Shown one piece after another: positions 44,671 to 55,077 of a stretch of 64,000 bases of DNA. Below the pieces are notes generated by a model. That model was not told the origin of the DNA, did not search any database, and was given only the letters and a program-made list of their open reading frames with translations. Both the position numbers and the translations under genes were made by a program. Numbering within the stretch: position 1 is the stretch's first letter; every line of letters starts with the position of its first letter. This DNA is from Cylindrotheca closterium (taxonomy: Eukaryota > Bacillariophyta > Bacillariophyceae > Bacillariales > Bacillariaceae), in the NCBI GenBank assembly GCA_933822405.4, contig CAKOGP040000335.1:372001-436000 (forward strand), written 5' to 3'.

Positions 44671-47205
44671 ATGTCGGCTACATCGGATACGCGTGTTTGC
44701 ATCAAGAATCTTCCGCTCCATACTTTTGAGCAAGACTTAAAGGAATTCTTGGTTGAATCCATCGGCAATACCAAATTGGAGATTACAGATTGCAAGGTGC
44801 TCAAGAATGCCAAGGGGAAATCCAGGAAGGTAGCCTTTGTGGGTTTCCGTGATGCCAGTCAAGCAAAAATGGTGGTTGAAAAATTTGACAAGGCGTTCAT
44901 GAGAATGAGCCGACTCTCAGTCCAGCCAGCACTGACCAAACCGGAAAAGAAAGACGAAAAGGCAGCCGATGTCATAGAAAAAAAAGCTACTGACAAGAAT
45001 GAAACAGGCAAAGCAAAAACAAAAACAAAAAAAAAGCCTACCAACCCAGAAAAGAAAGGATCAAAATTTTGGGGAAACGATGAAGGAGATGAGAATCAAA
45101 TCGAGCATCAAGTCGTTGAAGAAAAAGTCGTCGAAGTTGAGAGCAGCCCAAAACCTGATAATTCGAACAGACTTGTTAGTGAGGGTGAAAGTAGCGACAG
45201 CAGCAGCTCAGATGAATCAGATATTGAAGATGACATGTCCGTGGATGCAGCTGTGAACATGGCAAAAGAAAGCGCTCCAGTTCTAAACGATATGGACTTC
45301 TTACGGTCGAAACAATCAGCTGCTGATGATTTGAACGAGGACGCTGACACGTCGTCTTCTTCTTCATCGTCGTCGTCGTCGAGCGATTCCAGTTCCGATG
45401 ATAGTTCGAGCAGTGATTCTGACAGTGAGGAAGAGGAAAATGAAAAAGTAGGAGCAGCAGACACCATAAAAAACAGTCAAGAAATGCCAGCAGAAAAGAA
45501 CACGAACGAAGAAATTGAAGGTGAAGGTGAACAAGGCGAGAAGGATGACGAAAACGATCTGAAAGAGGAAGCACCGCAGTCTCGATTGTTTGTCCGAAAC
45601 TTGCCTTTTGGAACCACAGAAGAGGAATTATCCGAGTACTTCTCATCGTACGGAAAAGTGATTGAGTGTCATGTTCCAATGGATAATCAGATGGAGAACA
45701 ACAAGGGCTTTGCTTTTGTTGCCTTTGGTTCAGCCTCCGATGCATTTCAAGCTCGCACTGAACTTGATAAGAAAGACTTTCAAGGGCGTCTGTTGCACAT
45801 TTTGCAAGCGCGTCCTGCTCCATCAGCTCCAAAGCTCGATGATCTCAATTTAACATGGAAACAACGACAAGAACTTGCTCGAAAAGAAAGGGAGACAAAG
45901 GGATCAGAAGTCGCCAAGGGTTGGTCAGCAAGTTTTGTGCGTGGTGATGCTGTTGTCGATAACTTGGCAGACAAGTTGGGATTGCGAAAGGGTGAAATTC
46001 TCGGCGTGAAAGACAAGCTTTCATCTGGAGACGCGGCCGTCAGATTGGCCTTGGGAGAAACCCAAATCATTGAAGAGAATCGTCAGTATTTCAAGGAACA
46101 CGGTGTTGATATGGATGCGTTGGTGTCTGCCGACAGCAAGGATACCAAACGAAGCAAGACATCCATTCTAGTTAAAAACTTGCCGTATGATACTCGTGTG
46201 GAAGACCTTAGCAAGTTGTTTCAAATTGGAGAGTCCACTATCACTGTTCTACTTCCACCATCTCGGTCCATTGCGCTCGTAAAGTATGGTCACTCGGCAG
46301 ATGCAAAGCGTGCCTTCAAGAAGCTTGCTTATCGCCGATTCAAGCATGTTCCAATTTATCTGGAGTGGGCACCGCTGGCAGCAGCAAGTGATGCATCTAC
46401 CAGCTCGACTTCCGCGGAACTTGCAGCAGGAGCATCACCAGCATCGACAACAGCGACAACAGCAACAGTACCAGCAAAACCAGCCCCTCAAATCGAAGAA
46501 CAAACCGAAAACTTGGAGGATGAGGATACCAATGCTGATGGAACCGTTTCCTCTACAATTTACGTCAAGAATCTAAATTTTCAAACCACGGAAGAAATTC
46601 TTCGAGATGTCTTTGAGAAGAGTGTGGATGGCGTTCGATTTGTCCGCATCCCCCAAAAGACAGCCCCTGCCAAGAAGGGCCAGTCCGAAGCTCAATCCAT
46701 GTCCATGGGATTTGGTTTTGTCGAACTTTCCTCGCAGACTGCTGCCGAGAAAGCCATCAAGAAACTCAATGGAAAGATGGTGGACGGCCACGCATGGGAA
46801 CTTTCCATTTCTTCGTCTCGTGGAAAGAAAGCGACATCCACAAAGACGCCCAAAACAGGAGGCAAGAACCCCACCAAACTCATTGTACGCAACGTCCCGT
46901 TCCAAGCAACGCGTACCGAACTCCTCAAGTTATTTGGTTCCTTTGGTCAATTGCGCAAGGTCCGACTCCCCAAAAAGTTTGATGGAAGTCACCGTGGGTT
47001 TGCCTTTGTGGACTTTGTAACCTCCAAGGAAGCCCAAGAAGCCATGAGTTCATTGTCCAGAACTCACTTGTACGGACGTCACTTGGTGTTGGAATGGGCC
47101 ACCAACGAAGACCAAGATGTGGAGATGCTTCGCGAAAAGGCCAAGCGGGACACTTCTCCTTTTCCGGCCAAACCACAAAACAAGCGCATCAAGTTTTCGG
47201 ATTAA
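44671..47205 (+). CDS. MRD1: Ribosome biogenesis RNA-binding protein with five RRMs
   Basis: Nucleolar factor of the small-subunit processome, needed for pre-rRNA cleavage towards 18S rRNA in yeast (Mrd1; animal RBM19). 844 residues from the ATG at 44671, intronless. Five RRMs are visible by their RNP2/RNP1 pairs: about residues 6-85 (VCIKNLP), 305-380 (LFVRNLP, KGFAFVAF), 496-570 (ILVKNLP), 628-715 (IYVKNLNF, GFGFVEL) and 735-815 (LIVRNVPF, RGFAFVDF). The family-specific helix LTWKQRQELARKERE follows RRM2. A Ser/Asp/Glu-rich disordered stretch separates RRM1 and RRM2. Length and RRM number fit yeast Mrd1 better than six-RRM RBM19. The gene converges on NSE4 with 132 bases between stops. Confidence 0.93.
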   Translation: MSATSDTRVCIKNLPLHTFEQDLKEFLVESIGNTKLEITDCKVLKNAKGKSRKVAFVGFRDASQAKMVVEKFDKAFMRMSRLSVQPALTKPEKKDEKAADVIEKKATDKNETGKAKTKTKKKPTNPEKKGSKFWGNDEGDENQIEHQVVEEKVVEVESSPKPDNSNRLVSEGESSDSSSSDESDIEDDMSVDAAVNMAKESAPVLNDMDFLRSKQSAADDLNEDADTSSSSSSSSSSSDSSSDDSSSSDSDSEEEENEKVGAADTIKNSQEMPAEKNTNEEIEGEGEQGEKDDENDLKEEAPQSRLFVRNLPFGTTEEELSEYFSSYGKVIECHVPMDNQMENNKGFAFVAFGSASDAFQARTELDKKDFQGRLLHILQARPAPSAPKLDDLNLTWKQRQELARKERETKGSEVAKGWSASFVRGDAVVDNLADKLGLRKGEILGVKDKLSSGDAAVRLALGETQIIEENRQYFKEHGVDMDALVSADSKDTKRSKTSILVKNLPYDTRVEDLSKLFQIGESTITVLLPPSRSIALVKYGHSADAKRAFKKLAYRRFKHVPIYLEWAPLAAASDASTSSTSAELAAGASPASTTATTATVPAKPAPQIEEQTENLEDEDTNADGTVSSTIYVKNLNFQTTEEILRDVFEKSVDGVRFVRIPQKTAPAKKGQSEAQSMSMGFGFVELSSQTAAEKAIKKLNGKMVDGHAWELSISSSRGKKATSTKTPKTGGKNPTKLIVRNVPFQATRTELLKLFGSFGQLRKVRLPKKFDGSHRGFAFVDFVTSKEAQEAMSSLSRTHLYGRHLVLEWATNEDQDVEMLREKAKRDTSPFPAKPQNKRIKFSD

Positions 47206-47337
47206 ACATACTTAAATTAGGTAAAAACCATATGTGTATTCCTAATAAGTAATCACTAGAACATCCATGACAAGCAACCATTCTTGAAAGTTATTCTACT
47301 ATACTGGTAGTAGTACGTATGCACATGTTTGATTCTT

Positions 47338-48617
47338 TTATGATGATTGAGACAATGTTTGGGACAAGCCTGCTCTTTTTGTTTTCTTGGACCCTTTGCG
47401 GTGGGGCAAATCTCCCTCAGTTACATTGTGGGCCTCGCACAATTCCCGCCAGTCCTTCATGGTAAGAGACACAATGGCTTGCTTTGGAGTGGGCTGAACG
47501 GTGTTTTCCGGTATATACCTGGCAAAGAGTCCTCCAGGAGCTTCTTCTCCCACATGTTCCCCAAATCCAGCCTTGTCTGCTTTCAGGCTGGCCGAACCCT
47601 TTTTGATCAAAAAGGAATAGTGGAAAATGTTTTCCACCGTCTGCGTAAAGGAATTTGGATTGAAGAGGTATTGCACCGCATCAATTTTCATTCCACCTTT
47701 CTTGAGCTTTTTTTTTAGCTTGGGTGGAATTTCTCCTCCCTCATGGGCTTCTTCCAACTTTCGCTTGTTCTCTGTAAAGGTTGCGTTGCATCGCTTTCTG
47801 AGGGTCTTGTGCAAATCCTTCATGGACTGTTCAATCGCAGAGAGCTGGTTTGCATCTCGAGCAGTGTGTCCCTTGACTTCTTCCGGATTCTCTTCTTCCG
47901 CTTCCGAGTCTTCTTGTACCGGAGCGCGCTTGGCTCGTTGCTTAACTTGGAGAGTCTTTCCATCGCTCAAGGGTCCATTCAAAAAGGACACATTGGATGG
48001 AGCGGCATTGAAACAAACACCAGCTTGACTTCCAAGCAGGTCCCAGTCAAAGTATCCACCGGGGGCTCGACACTTTTGAACTAGCTTGGAAACCAGTCGA
48101 TCGGCGTCGTATCGGGGGGCCTGTAATCATAACAGAGTTGAGTTGATTTGATTTGAGTTGATTTGAGTTGATTTGGTCAGTTAGTCAGTCCACACTTTGT
48201 AGCACAACATAGCACACAACAGCAACACAGCAGAAAAGATACAGCAAACAACAGACAACAACATACCTGAACGAGACGATCCACTTTTTTGATAGCCCGA
48301 CCAGCAATCAAATATATATTCTCTCCATCCAACACAGCTTCTCGAGTGTGCAAGACTTTGCGGAAAATGGCATTGTTCTCGTCGCGGACCTTTTCCAGTT
48401 CCAAGCTTTCGCCTCCTTCTGCAATGGTCTTCTGCAAGAGTCGTTGAGACTTGCGAATCTGCCGACGTTCCTTGTCGGTTTGACCGGAAGCGTTCATGAG
48501 TTTGGCATTCTTGTAGTTTTCCTTACTCGCTTCTTCTTCCTGTTGTGTCATTTCAGGTTCAAAGGCACCATCAAGTTCTTGAAGTTCTTCCATGTCGCCG
48601 AGTTCGTGTTGCGTCAT
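47338..48617 (-). CDS. NSE4: SMC5/6 complex kleisin subunit NSE4
   Basis: The kleisin that links the SMC5 and SMC6 heads in the DNA repair complex. Two exons, 48617-48267 and 48120-47338, give 377 residues; the intron has GTATGT...CAG ends and phase 0. The N-terminal part has the helix LQKTIAEGGESLELEKVRDE, then ENIYLIAGRAIKKVDRLVQ. The exon junction leads into APRYDADRLVSKL and the GGYFDWDLLG block. The C-terminal winged helix is seen as QTVENIFHYSFLIKKGSA and VSLTMKDWRELCE, both hallmarks of NSE4. A basic/acidic linker with EDSEAEEENPEE lies between. The intron contains short repeats of TTGAGTTGATTT, and the promoter side carries a 10-base minisatellite. Confidence 0.9.
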
Positions 48618-49127
48618 GGTAGTTGGTATGGTAGTTGGTATGGTATGATATGGTATGATATGGTATGATATGGTATGATATGGTATGATATGGTATGATA
48701 TGATATGGTATGGAGGATGGATACAGAACAACAAATGCTGATAACAGACGCGGGAACGAAACTTTGTACCGTTAGTGAGTATGGGTTTTGCTTTCAGTGC
48801 GCCCATTTTTTGCCCCGTACAAATGTACTACAGAGTCTGTCCATCACCCGATGCGAAGGTTTGAACTGTCGGATGGAGGTTTTTGCGGGTACCTAAAAAA
48901 ACAGTGTCGTTGCAACTCAAAAGCTTTGGACGACCGCGGCGGCTGGCAATAACGGAATATATTCAGTTTGGTACACAAGCTTTTATCATAAAAACTAGAA
49001 GATGGAAAAAGTCCAAGGCTGCTTAGGCAACTCTTACAACTCTAAAAATGAAAGATAAAGACAGAGAAATAAGGAAGGAGAAATTTTGGGGTTTTTCAAA
49101 AGGTTGACTTTGCTATCCCACTCTTTG
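48618..49127. other. Intergenic between NSE4 and the glycosyltransferase-like gene
   Basis: 510 bases, containing the minisatellite right at the NSE4 start, the NSE4 promoter and the 3' end of the next minus-strand gene. Nothing else is seen. Confidence 0.5.
48620..48713. repeat. 10-bp minisatellite in the NSE4 leader
   Basis: Six perfect copies of TGGTATGATA at 48641-48700 are flanked by variants (GTAGTTGGTA and TGGTATGG units). The array begins three bases upstream of the NSE4 ATG, so it lies in the transcribed leader or core promoter. Confidence 0.95.
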
Positions 49128-50276
49128 TTACAGCTCTATATTTTTTCGCGAAGGTCCAAAGGCGTCCACCAATATGGTTTCCCACTTCACCCTTGCTTTC
49201 CACCACTCGACACGCCGCCGCATACTATCATCTTGTCCCTCTTCGTCCACTTCCATTTCTTCCAAGACGGAGGCAATCTGATCGGGCAACTCTTCTGCTT
49301 CTGCTGCAAAGACTACTCCACCACAAAGTTTATAGACTTGTATTCCCAAGGTATCCTCAAAGCGTTCCATCACTGGAACACACCCGGAAACACCCAACTC
49401 GGACAGTCTGTGATATTCTCCTGGTCCCTTTTGTGGGAATGCGTGTACCGTCAGACAAACTTTGGAGTGCAAGTAGGTTTTGACCATTCTCAATTTGTCG
49501 TGACTCTGTTCCATGATGGATTCCCATTCCGGTGTGGTGGGATCTGGATTCTTTATCGTCGTTAGAACGCTATTGCGATGTTCGGTCAGAGTACCAAAAA
49601 AGGCAATATCATTTGGTCTTTCCCAGAGTGCCGGCAGATGATGTCGTCGATAGTATTGATCCAGACGTCCTTGATTCATGATTGGCAGCAACACGACTGA
49701 TTTGGAAACCTTCCATTTGTCTTTCATGTATTGGAAATTGTGGTCCGAGTATTCCAGAATGACGCAATTGTCCGATTTTTCACAAGCTTGCAAGGTCTGA
49801 AAGACGTCCTCCGAGAGCCAATTGGAACAACATAGTTGCTCTGTTTGTACTATGATAACGCCGTTATTCCCATTCTCAATCATCAGCTTTCGACCATTGC
49901 TATTCAAGAAAGCGCTCGCGAAGACAATGGCATTTGGATTGCCGGGATCCGTGGACTTTTTCAGCCCATATCCTTGCATCATTTTGCTTAGGTTCTCTGC
50001 AACAGATTGGAATAATCCAAGCTTGCCAAATTCGGGTATAAAGTCGACGTGATAATGCGAAAACGAATGGAGCAGCTTGCCAAGTTGCTCATGGGAGGAA
50101 GATCCTTTGGGACTGGAGTGCTCCAGCATGGACAGTGCTATTGAAGTTTGTGTGTGGACACTGCAAAATTGCTCCAAGTCAGAAACATCATCATTTTCAA
50201 TGGCGTATGAGAAATCTGTTGACAGAGCAATGATGTAGAGAACAAGAGACCAGCACCTCGTGAGAAAGAGCGGCAT
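49128..50276 (-). CDS. Secretory glycosyltransferase-like protein
   Basis: A 382-residue intronless protein with a signal peptide or anchor (LTRCWSLVLYIIALSTDFSYA). The C-terminal half resembles a GT-B glycosyltransferase C-lobe: IAFFGTLTEHRNSVL, then HSKVCLTVHAFPQ, then GPGEYHRLSELGVSGCVPVM and VVFAAEAEELPDQIASVLEE. This order (strand-loop, acidic residue in E-Y-H-R-L-x-E, hydrophobic strand, helix) is the usual nucleotide-sugar binding arrangement, and exostosin-like proteins share it. The exact GT family cannot be assigned by eye. Its start lies 74 bases from the first ATG of the divergent flavin monooxygenase gene. Confidence 0.6.
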   Translation of the reverse strand: MPLFLTRCWSLVLYIIALSTDFSYAIENDDVSDLEQFCSVHTQTSIALSMLEHSSPKGSSSHEQLGKLLHSFSHYHVDFIPEFGKLGLFQSVAENLSKMMQGYGLKKSTDPGNPNAIVFASAFLNSNGRKLMIENGNNGVIIVQTEQLCCSNWLSEDVFQTLQACEKSDNCVILEYSDHNFQYMKDKWKVSKSVVLLPIMNQGRLDQYYRRHHLPALWERPNDIAFFGTLTEHRNSVLTTIKNPDPTTPEWESIMEQSHDKLRMVKTYLHSKVCLTVHAFPQKGPGEYHRLSELGVSGCVPVMERFEDTLGIQVYKLCGGVVFAAEAEELPDQIASVLEEMEVDEEGQDDSMRRRVEWWKARVKWETILVDAFGPSRKNIEL

Positions 50277-50350
50277 TGTTGCAAGAAGAATGCATGATGT
50301 GATGTGTTGTGTTGTGTTTTCATTGTTGCAGTCGTGCTAATCGACTACAG
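50277..50350. promoter_or_regulatory. Very short divergent promoter
   Basis: Only 74 bases separate the ATG of the glycosyltransferase-like gene (minus) from the first ATG of the FMO gene (plus); 143 if the second FMO ATG is used. TGTGATG/TGTTGTG repeats fill it. The two promoters must overlap or lie inside the neighbouring leaders. Confidence 0.6.
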
Positions 50351-51945
50351 ATGTACTTACATAGACCTCCCTTAGATTCGAATTCTTCCCCGATTTTCAA
50401 AATCATTTTCGTCCAAACGATGGTAGTAGGGCCGCCCAAGATTGCGGTAATTGGGGCTGGTGCCGCCGGACTATGTGTCACTCGGATTGTGAACAGAGAA
50501 TTGGGTCTGAATCCAGCCGTCTTGGAAGCCAAGGCATTTAGTGGAGGCGTCTGGCGGTACGAGGCTGGTGCCACCAACAAGAAGAAGAATCCAATGTATC
50601 GAGATTTGAAAACCAATCGACCCAAAGAGTTAATGGGCTACCGCGAAAAGCCTTGGAACAGTCCTGGTGACAGTTTTGTGTCCCACCAAGCTGTGCAAGG
50701 TTATTTGATGGAGTATCAACGAGAATTCGATTTGGAGAAACACATTGAATTCTCGTCTCCTGTCCAGCAATTGACCATTCTGGACGAAACAAAAGGAGGT
50801 GGACATTCCACGCTTTCACCCAAGACTGAACCATGGCCTAGAATCCAAATTGAATACGGTGAAAATGGCCAAAAATCAGAAATCTACGATGCTGTCTTTG
50901 TTTGCAAAGGTAGCTTCACAACCCCCTCGATACCTGAAATTGAAGGTTTGGATCAGCATTTCAATGGCAAGGTCCTCCATGCGGTGTCCTATGACAATCC
51001 AGAAGCTTTTGCGGGACAAACTGTCTTGTGCATTGGGGGTGCGGCTAGTGGCACCGATTTGGCGCGAGAAATATCGCAGCATGCTCGTCAGGTCTATCTT
51101 TCCAGTCCATCCTGCAAGTACGACGACAGTGGCAATCTGCAGTCCTTGGGAAATGTCACTTGGGTACCACGAACCATGCAAGTACAACACGATGGAACCA
51201 TAGTATTCGACAACGAATGCAGTCTAAAGCCGAAAGTCGACACCATCATATTTTGCTCGGGGTATCGATACAACTTTCCATTCATCAATAAGTTTTCCAA
51301 TTTGGAGTTTCACTGTGTTCCTGGCGAACGACGAGTAATGCGTAAGTGACACACAGGTATGCAAGTAGGTTGGAATGATCGATTCATTCTAATGCATCTC
51401 ACTCTGAACACTTTCAATCATTGAAACGGCAGCCTTATACAAGCAATTTTGGCACGCCTTGTACCCAAACCTTTGCTTCATTGGAATTCCACATCACATT
51501 ATTCCATTCCCTTTCTTCGAGTTGCAAGCTGAAGCTGCAGTGGCACAGTTCAAGTCCTTCTCTCTTCCCGATCAATTGTCACGACTAGACGAAGCTTCCA
51601 AGGATAGTGTATCGGGAGGTGTCAAGGCAGGCGGGTCCATCACAGATACCCACTTTCTAGGATCGTTTCAGTGGGACTACTGTCGGATGATGGCAAAGAT
51701 GGGAGGCGTCTACAATGACGACGTCGAAGCTTTCATCGCCACCAACAAGGTATGTGTTGGTTGTGTTGGTTGCTGGAATGAATGGGCATGGCTTACAAAG
51801 CCTGTTGCTTCACTTCAACTATTATTAGGCAATCTATGACGACTCGGAGAGACATCGAAATGGTATCTTTCCTGGAGGGCCGGACCACTATCGCGAGAAC
51901 AAATACGATCGCCAAGGACACGATTGGACAGTCAGCCATCCATAG
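50351..51945 (+). CDS. Flavin-containing monooxygenase (FMO-like)
   Basis: FAD/NADPH-dependent oxygenase acting on soft nucleophiles such as N or S atoms. Three exons, 50351-51341, 51433-51749 and 51829-51945, give 474 residues; starting at the second ATG (50420) would give 451 and puts the FAD loop near the N-terminus as usual. FAD motif: IAVIGAGAAGLC. FMO signature FxGxxxHxxxY: FNGKVLHAVSY. NADPH motif: LCIGGAASGTDLAREI. The exon 1/2 junction makes RVMPLYKQFWHALYPN, followed by IPHHIIPFPFFELQA, typical of the family. The product lacks the C-terminal membrane helix of animal FMOs and ends 38 residues into exon 3. Substrate unknown. Confidence 0.92.
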
Positions 51946-52520
51946 AGAAAGCAATAGACGGAGGGATTGTCGATCAAAATGGAACATGCTCTAGGCTGCT
52001 GTTTTCAAACATTTGCTTTGGAATTGCATTTGCCTGCCTTGCACCAATGAGAGCTGAGGGGGGGCTAAGCGTACCGGTATGGACAATGTTGCCCACCTTG
52101 TTGTTGGAAATCAAAGTCATGAAAATGGAAAACCTGAACCTGGGTCGAACAGCATTTGTGGTTATGATTCTACTAGATTTACCCTAGGGGCAAGATCAAT
52201 CACGTCCATTCCAACAGAAAAAAAGAAGACAATTCCCCTATCACACGCACACATTTTTTCAAGTGAATCGCTTTTCAGATTCATGGGCGCTCTTTCCTTG
52301 ACTCAAATTCATCCTCTGTTTCTTCTTATTCGATCTCTTCCCTGTTTGGAATCCCGTTTTGAGACAACATCTGAGCATATCTCAATGTGAAATTTGGAAC
52401 AGTACGATAGCATTGAACTACCACAGAGTTAAACAATCTGCGGATACCGAGGACAATGTTTGTCAGGATTGATGGCACAAAACGAAAACGACAGAGCAAC
52501 AGAATTGAAGGGTTTGAAGC
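51946..52520. other. Intergenic, convergent
   Basis: 575 bases between the FMO and the MYND-like gene. It contains a TACCGGTA palindrome at 52072-52079 and no supported gene. A further 3' exon of the minus-strand gene cannot be excluded, because its stop codon overlaps a GTAAGC donor-like site. Confidence 0.4.
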
Positions 52521-54469
52521 TTACCGTTCGTCGTTTTGGAAGCTTTCAATATATCCGGCGAAATGGATAAATCCGGCAAAAGGCATGGGCTGATTTGCAG
52601 TCCTCTCTTTCATCAGTGCAACCGCGGCTTTCTTCTTCTTCTCACGATGGTATGGATCTTGATGATAGTTGGAGAACCAATCGGCTTCCTCTGGTCTCGA
52701 GCCGTCGATGTAGCCCTGAGCTGGAACGAATTTGAAGATGGTCAGGTCGTCAAGTAGATTGTCGAAAGAAGAAAGATCATAATACAAAGGAAATATGCCA
52801 TTCTGGATGGGTGGGAAGTCAAGCTCTAGTACGAATTCGTTTGGTTCGAGACCTGTATTATCACAAGCTTCGACCAATTTGGTCAGGAGGAATGGATAGT
52901 TCTTCAAAGCAAATCGATGGTACAGCATGCTCATGATTTCATAGCGATGTCCATCCACAAGCGCGTCAGTACTAAAAGAAAGAACAAAAACGGGATAAGT
53001 CCGATGAGGAATCTTGTCTTAAGCCACAAAGAAGACGCTGTGATAAAAAACGCTTGAGGAACTTACAATTGCGATTGCCCAAATGCCGAGTTCGTCTTAT
53101 AATTCAGAGCAACAACTCCTTTATCCTTCATGACACGGCCCTGCTTCAAGTATTCACTGAGACGCCTGGCATGATATTCTAACCTTTCGATATAATCACG
53201 GCGAGGTGTTATGTTGAATACGGGCGGTGTTTGAAGGGTAGGAATGACACCATCATTCTTCCAACTGAGCTCGGTGACCATGTCACCCGCCTTCAGACCG
53301 GTTCTTGTGCACATTTCGACCATTTTGTCCAATACCCTGAGACCGTGCTTGTTCAGAAAGTTTGAGCCCGCGAGGGTCATTTGTTCAATATCAAATTCAT
53401 CTCTTTTGGTCTTGGAAAGGTCTGCACATATCGTCTTATGTTTCCGCCAATCTGCCCTTTGATATTCCTTCGAGCAATAGATTTGGCCATGGCAACGAGA
53501 GCAAGTCATGAACGTTTCCAAAATGTCTTCCTTACCGCAGTTCCCACATTCCAGTGTCTCATCACGAAATTTGGGAGCTTTGACAGCGGAATCCGACAAC
53601 CTCACAAGATTTTGAAACGCATTGATGACTTGCGGTTGTTTCTTTCTGCTTCCGTCTTTGCCGTCCAATATCATTCGCAAAGTGTCGCCACAAGGCTTCC
53701 CCAACATGAATTGTTTGCTGATTAGTAGCGGACAAGCCTGGAGGTTGCGAATAATTTCATCTCCAGCAGTAGCGTCTTCTGGCGGTTGTGAAACAGTCAA
53801 ACATCGAATGACTTGCTCTAGAATACCACTCGCCTCGAGCTTCTTGAAAACCCTTTCCTGGTCCCATTTGCTATCAAACTCTGTCTTGGAAGCAAGAACT
53901 GCGAAATATACAATAGCCGTAATCCGGAGACAGATCGGTTTTGCGGGGAGATCTCGCCCGTTTCGCTTCCGGGCCTTGACAAATGCGGCGAAAGCTTGAA
54001 AGAATGGACCCTCAAAGGCTAAGGCCAGCGGAACAGCGTGCTGGAAGAAGGCAATGCAGGACTCTAGCACCAGTCTGTCGACATCATCTATGTCCCCACC
54101 CCTAATCCAGCCTCGTTTTGCGCTAAGCTTCTTGATATCCTCGATGGTGTTCTCCAACCAATTTCGTATTTCCAGCTCTGGAACTTGTCTACGAAAGACT
54201 TCTGGACATGCGCTCCCAGCCAACCGTTCGATGAAAGAGTAAAGCTCGAATAGTTTGTCTCTATCGTTCGCATTCCATTTCTTTTTGTTTCGAATTCTTG
54301 AGATTTCCTGCAACTTGGAGGAAAAACATTCAACACCGGAGGCAGCGCATAGAAAATCCTCTGCTCCTTGTTTCGTACCGATGTCGACATAGGTACCATC
54401 TGGCAATGTCACCGTGAACCACGACGGATTGGCGGCACTGGTGCTTTGAAAAGTGTATTGGCCGTTCAT
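52521..54469 (-). CDS. Protein with a degenerate MYND zinc finger
   Basis: Two exons, 54469-53067 and 52971-52521, give 617 residues; the junction reads FTDALVDGHRYEIM. The N-terminal ~300 residues are all-helical, possibly armadillo-like. A MYND-type finger follows (CGNCGKED, CSRCHGQIYCSKEYQ, DWRKHKTIC). MYND fingers need C-x2-C, C-x2-C, C-x3-C, H-x3-C; here the sixth ligand Cys is Tyr (codon TAT), so the second zinc site lacks a ligand. After the finger the protein has repeated segments of similar form (LDKMVEMCTRTGLKAGDMV and LTKLVEACDNTGLEPNEFV), one in each exon. MYND domains usually bind proline-rich peptides in partners. A GTAAGC lies over the stop codon, so a further exon is possible. 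Confidence 0.8.
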
Positions 54470-54783
54470 TTTCAGGAGATTGAATCAGCTGTTATTTGTA
54501 CTGTCAGACCGAACAACTGCAATATTTGTGTTTGAAAGGATTGACTTCTGCAGTAGTCTGCGATGTTTGTGGAGATGAGAAGGAAAAAGGTCCAAGTTGT
54601 GATCGTTTTGTAGAAAGATATAAAGCATCGTCATTTGAAGCGCGCCAAAAAGTTTGGTCGTGGCTGACCAAACCCGGAAGTATATCCAGAACTCAGAACT
54701 TCAGTTTGCCATCGTCAATCTGACACCGTCATAAAATCCAATCGCTCAGATCTGCATTCAATCACCTATTAAACTTAGTAACC
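54470..54783. promoter_or_regulatory. Divergent promoter region
   Basis: 314 bases between the MYND-like gene (minus) and the small Ser/Tyr/Asn/Gly-rich gene (plus). No distinct site is recognised. Confidence 0.45.
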
Positions 54784-55077
54784 ATGCCTAACTCCGGAAC
54801 CAACAACCAAGGAAACCACTACAATACCCCTGGAGGCACCAACTCCAGCGGTGGCAGTAGCTACCACTGTAAGTTTTGACTGATTGATACTGAAATTGTA
54901 TCCTCGGATGTTTGTCATTGGGTGGATTATGTTTCTGACACTCAGGATGCTTCGTTTGACCCACTTCCAGACTCCAACTCGAACGGTTCCTACTACTACT
55001 CCAATGATAATGGATCGACCTACTACAACAGTGGAAACGGTCACTCTAGCTACACTCCTTCTAGTGGCAAGAAGTAA
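54784..55077 (+). CDS. Small Ser/Tyr/Asn/Gly-rich protein, 63 residues
   Basis: Two exons, 54784-54868 and 54971-55077, joined by a GTAAGT...CAG intron; the phase-1 junction makes a Tyr codon (SSYHYSNSN). The whole protein is Ser, Tyr, Asn, Gly and Thr: NHYNTPGGTNSSGGSSYH, then NSNGSYYYSNDNGSTYY, then GHSSYTPSSGKK. No signal peptide, helix or charged cluster is present. Repeated Y-x-S-N-x-N-G-S phrases give it a quasi-repeat of 8-9 residues. From memory, very similar short proteins are annotated as conserved hypotheticals in fungi and other eukaryotes, but no function is known to me. In-frame stops in the intron and codon-perfect joining support a real gene despite its size. Confidence 0.72.

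Noticed and set aside
51990..52390. Short frames after the FMO gene as further exons
   Set aside because: The FMO protein already ends in a sensible place, and these frames have no FMO-like sequence.
54496..54723. A 75-codon frame containing CDVCGDEKEKG upstream of the small Ser/Tyr gene
   Set aside because: The cysteine pair alone is not a zinc finger. The frame starts at a non-conserved position in a divergent promoter.
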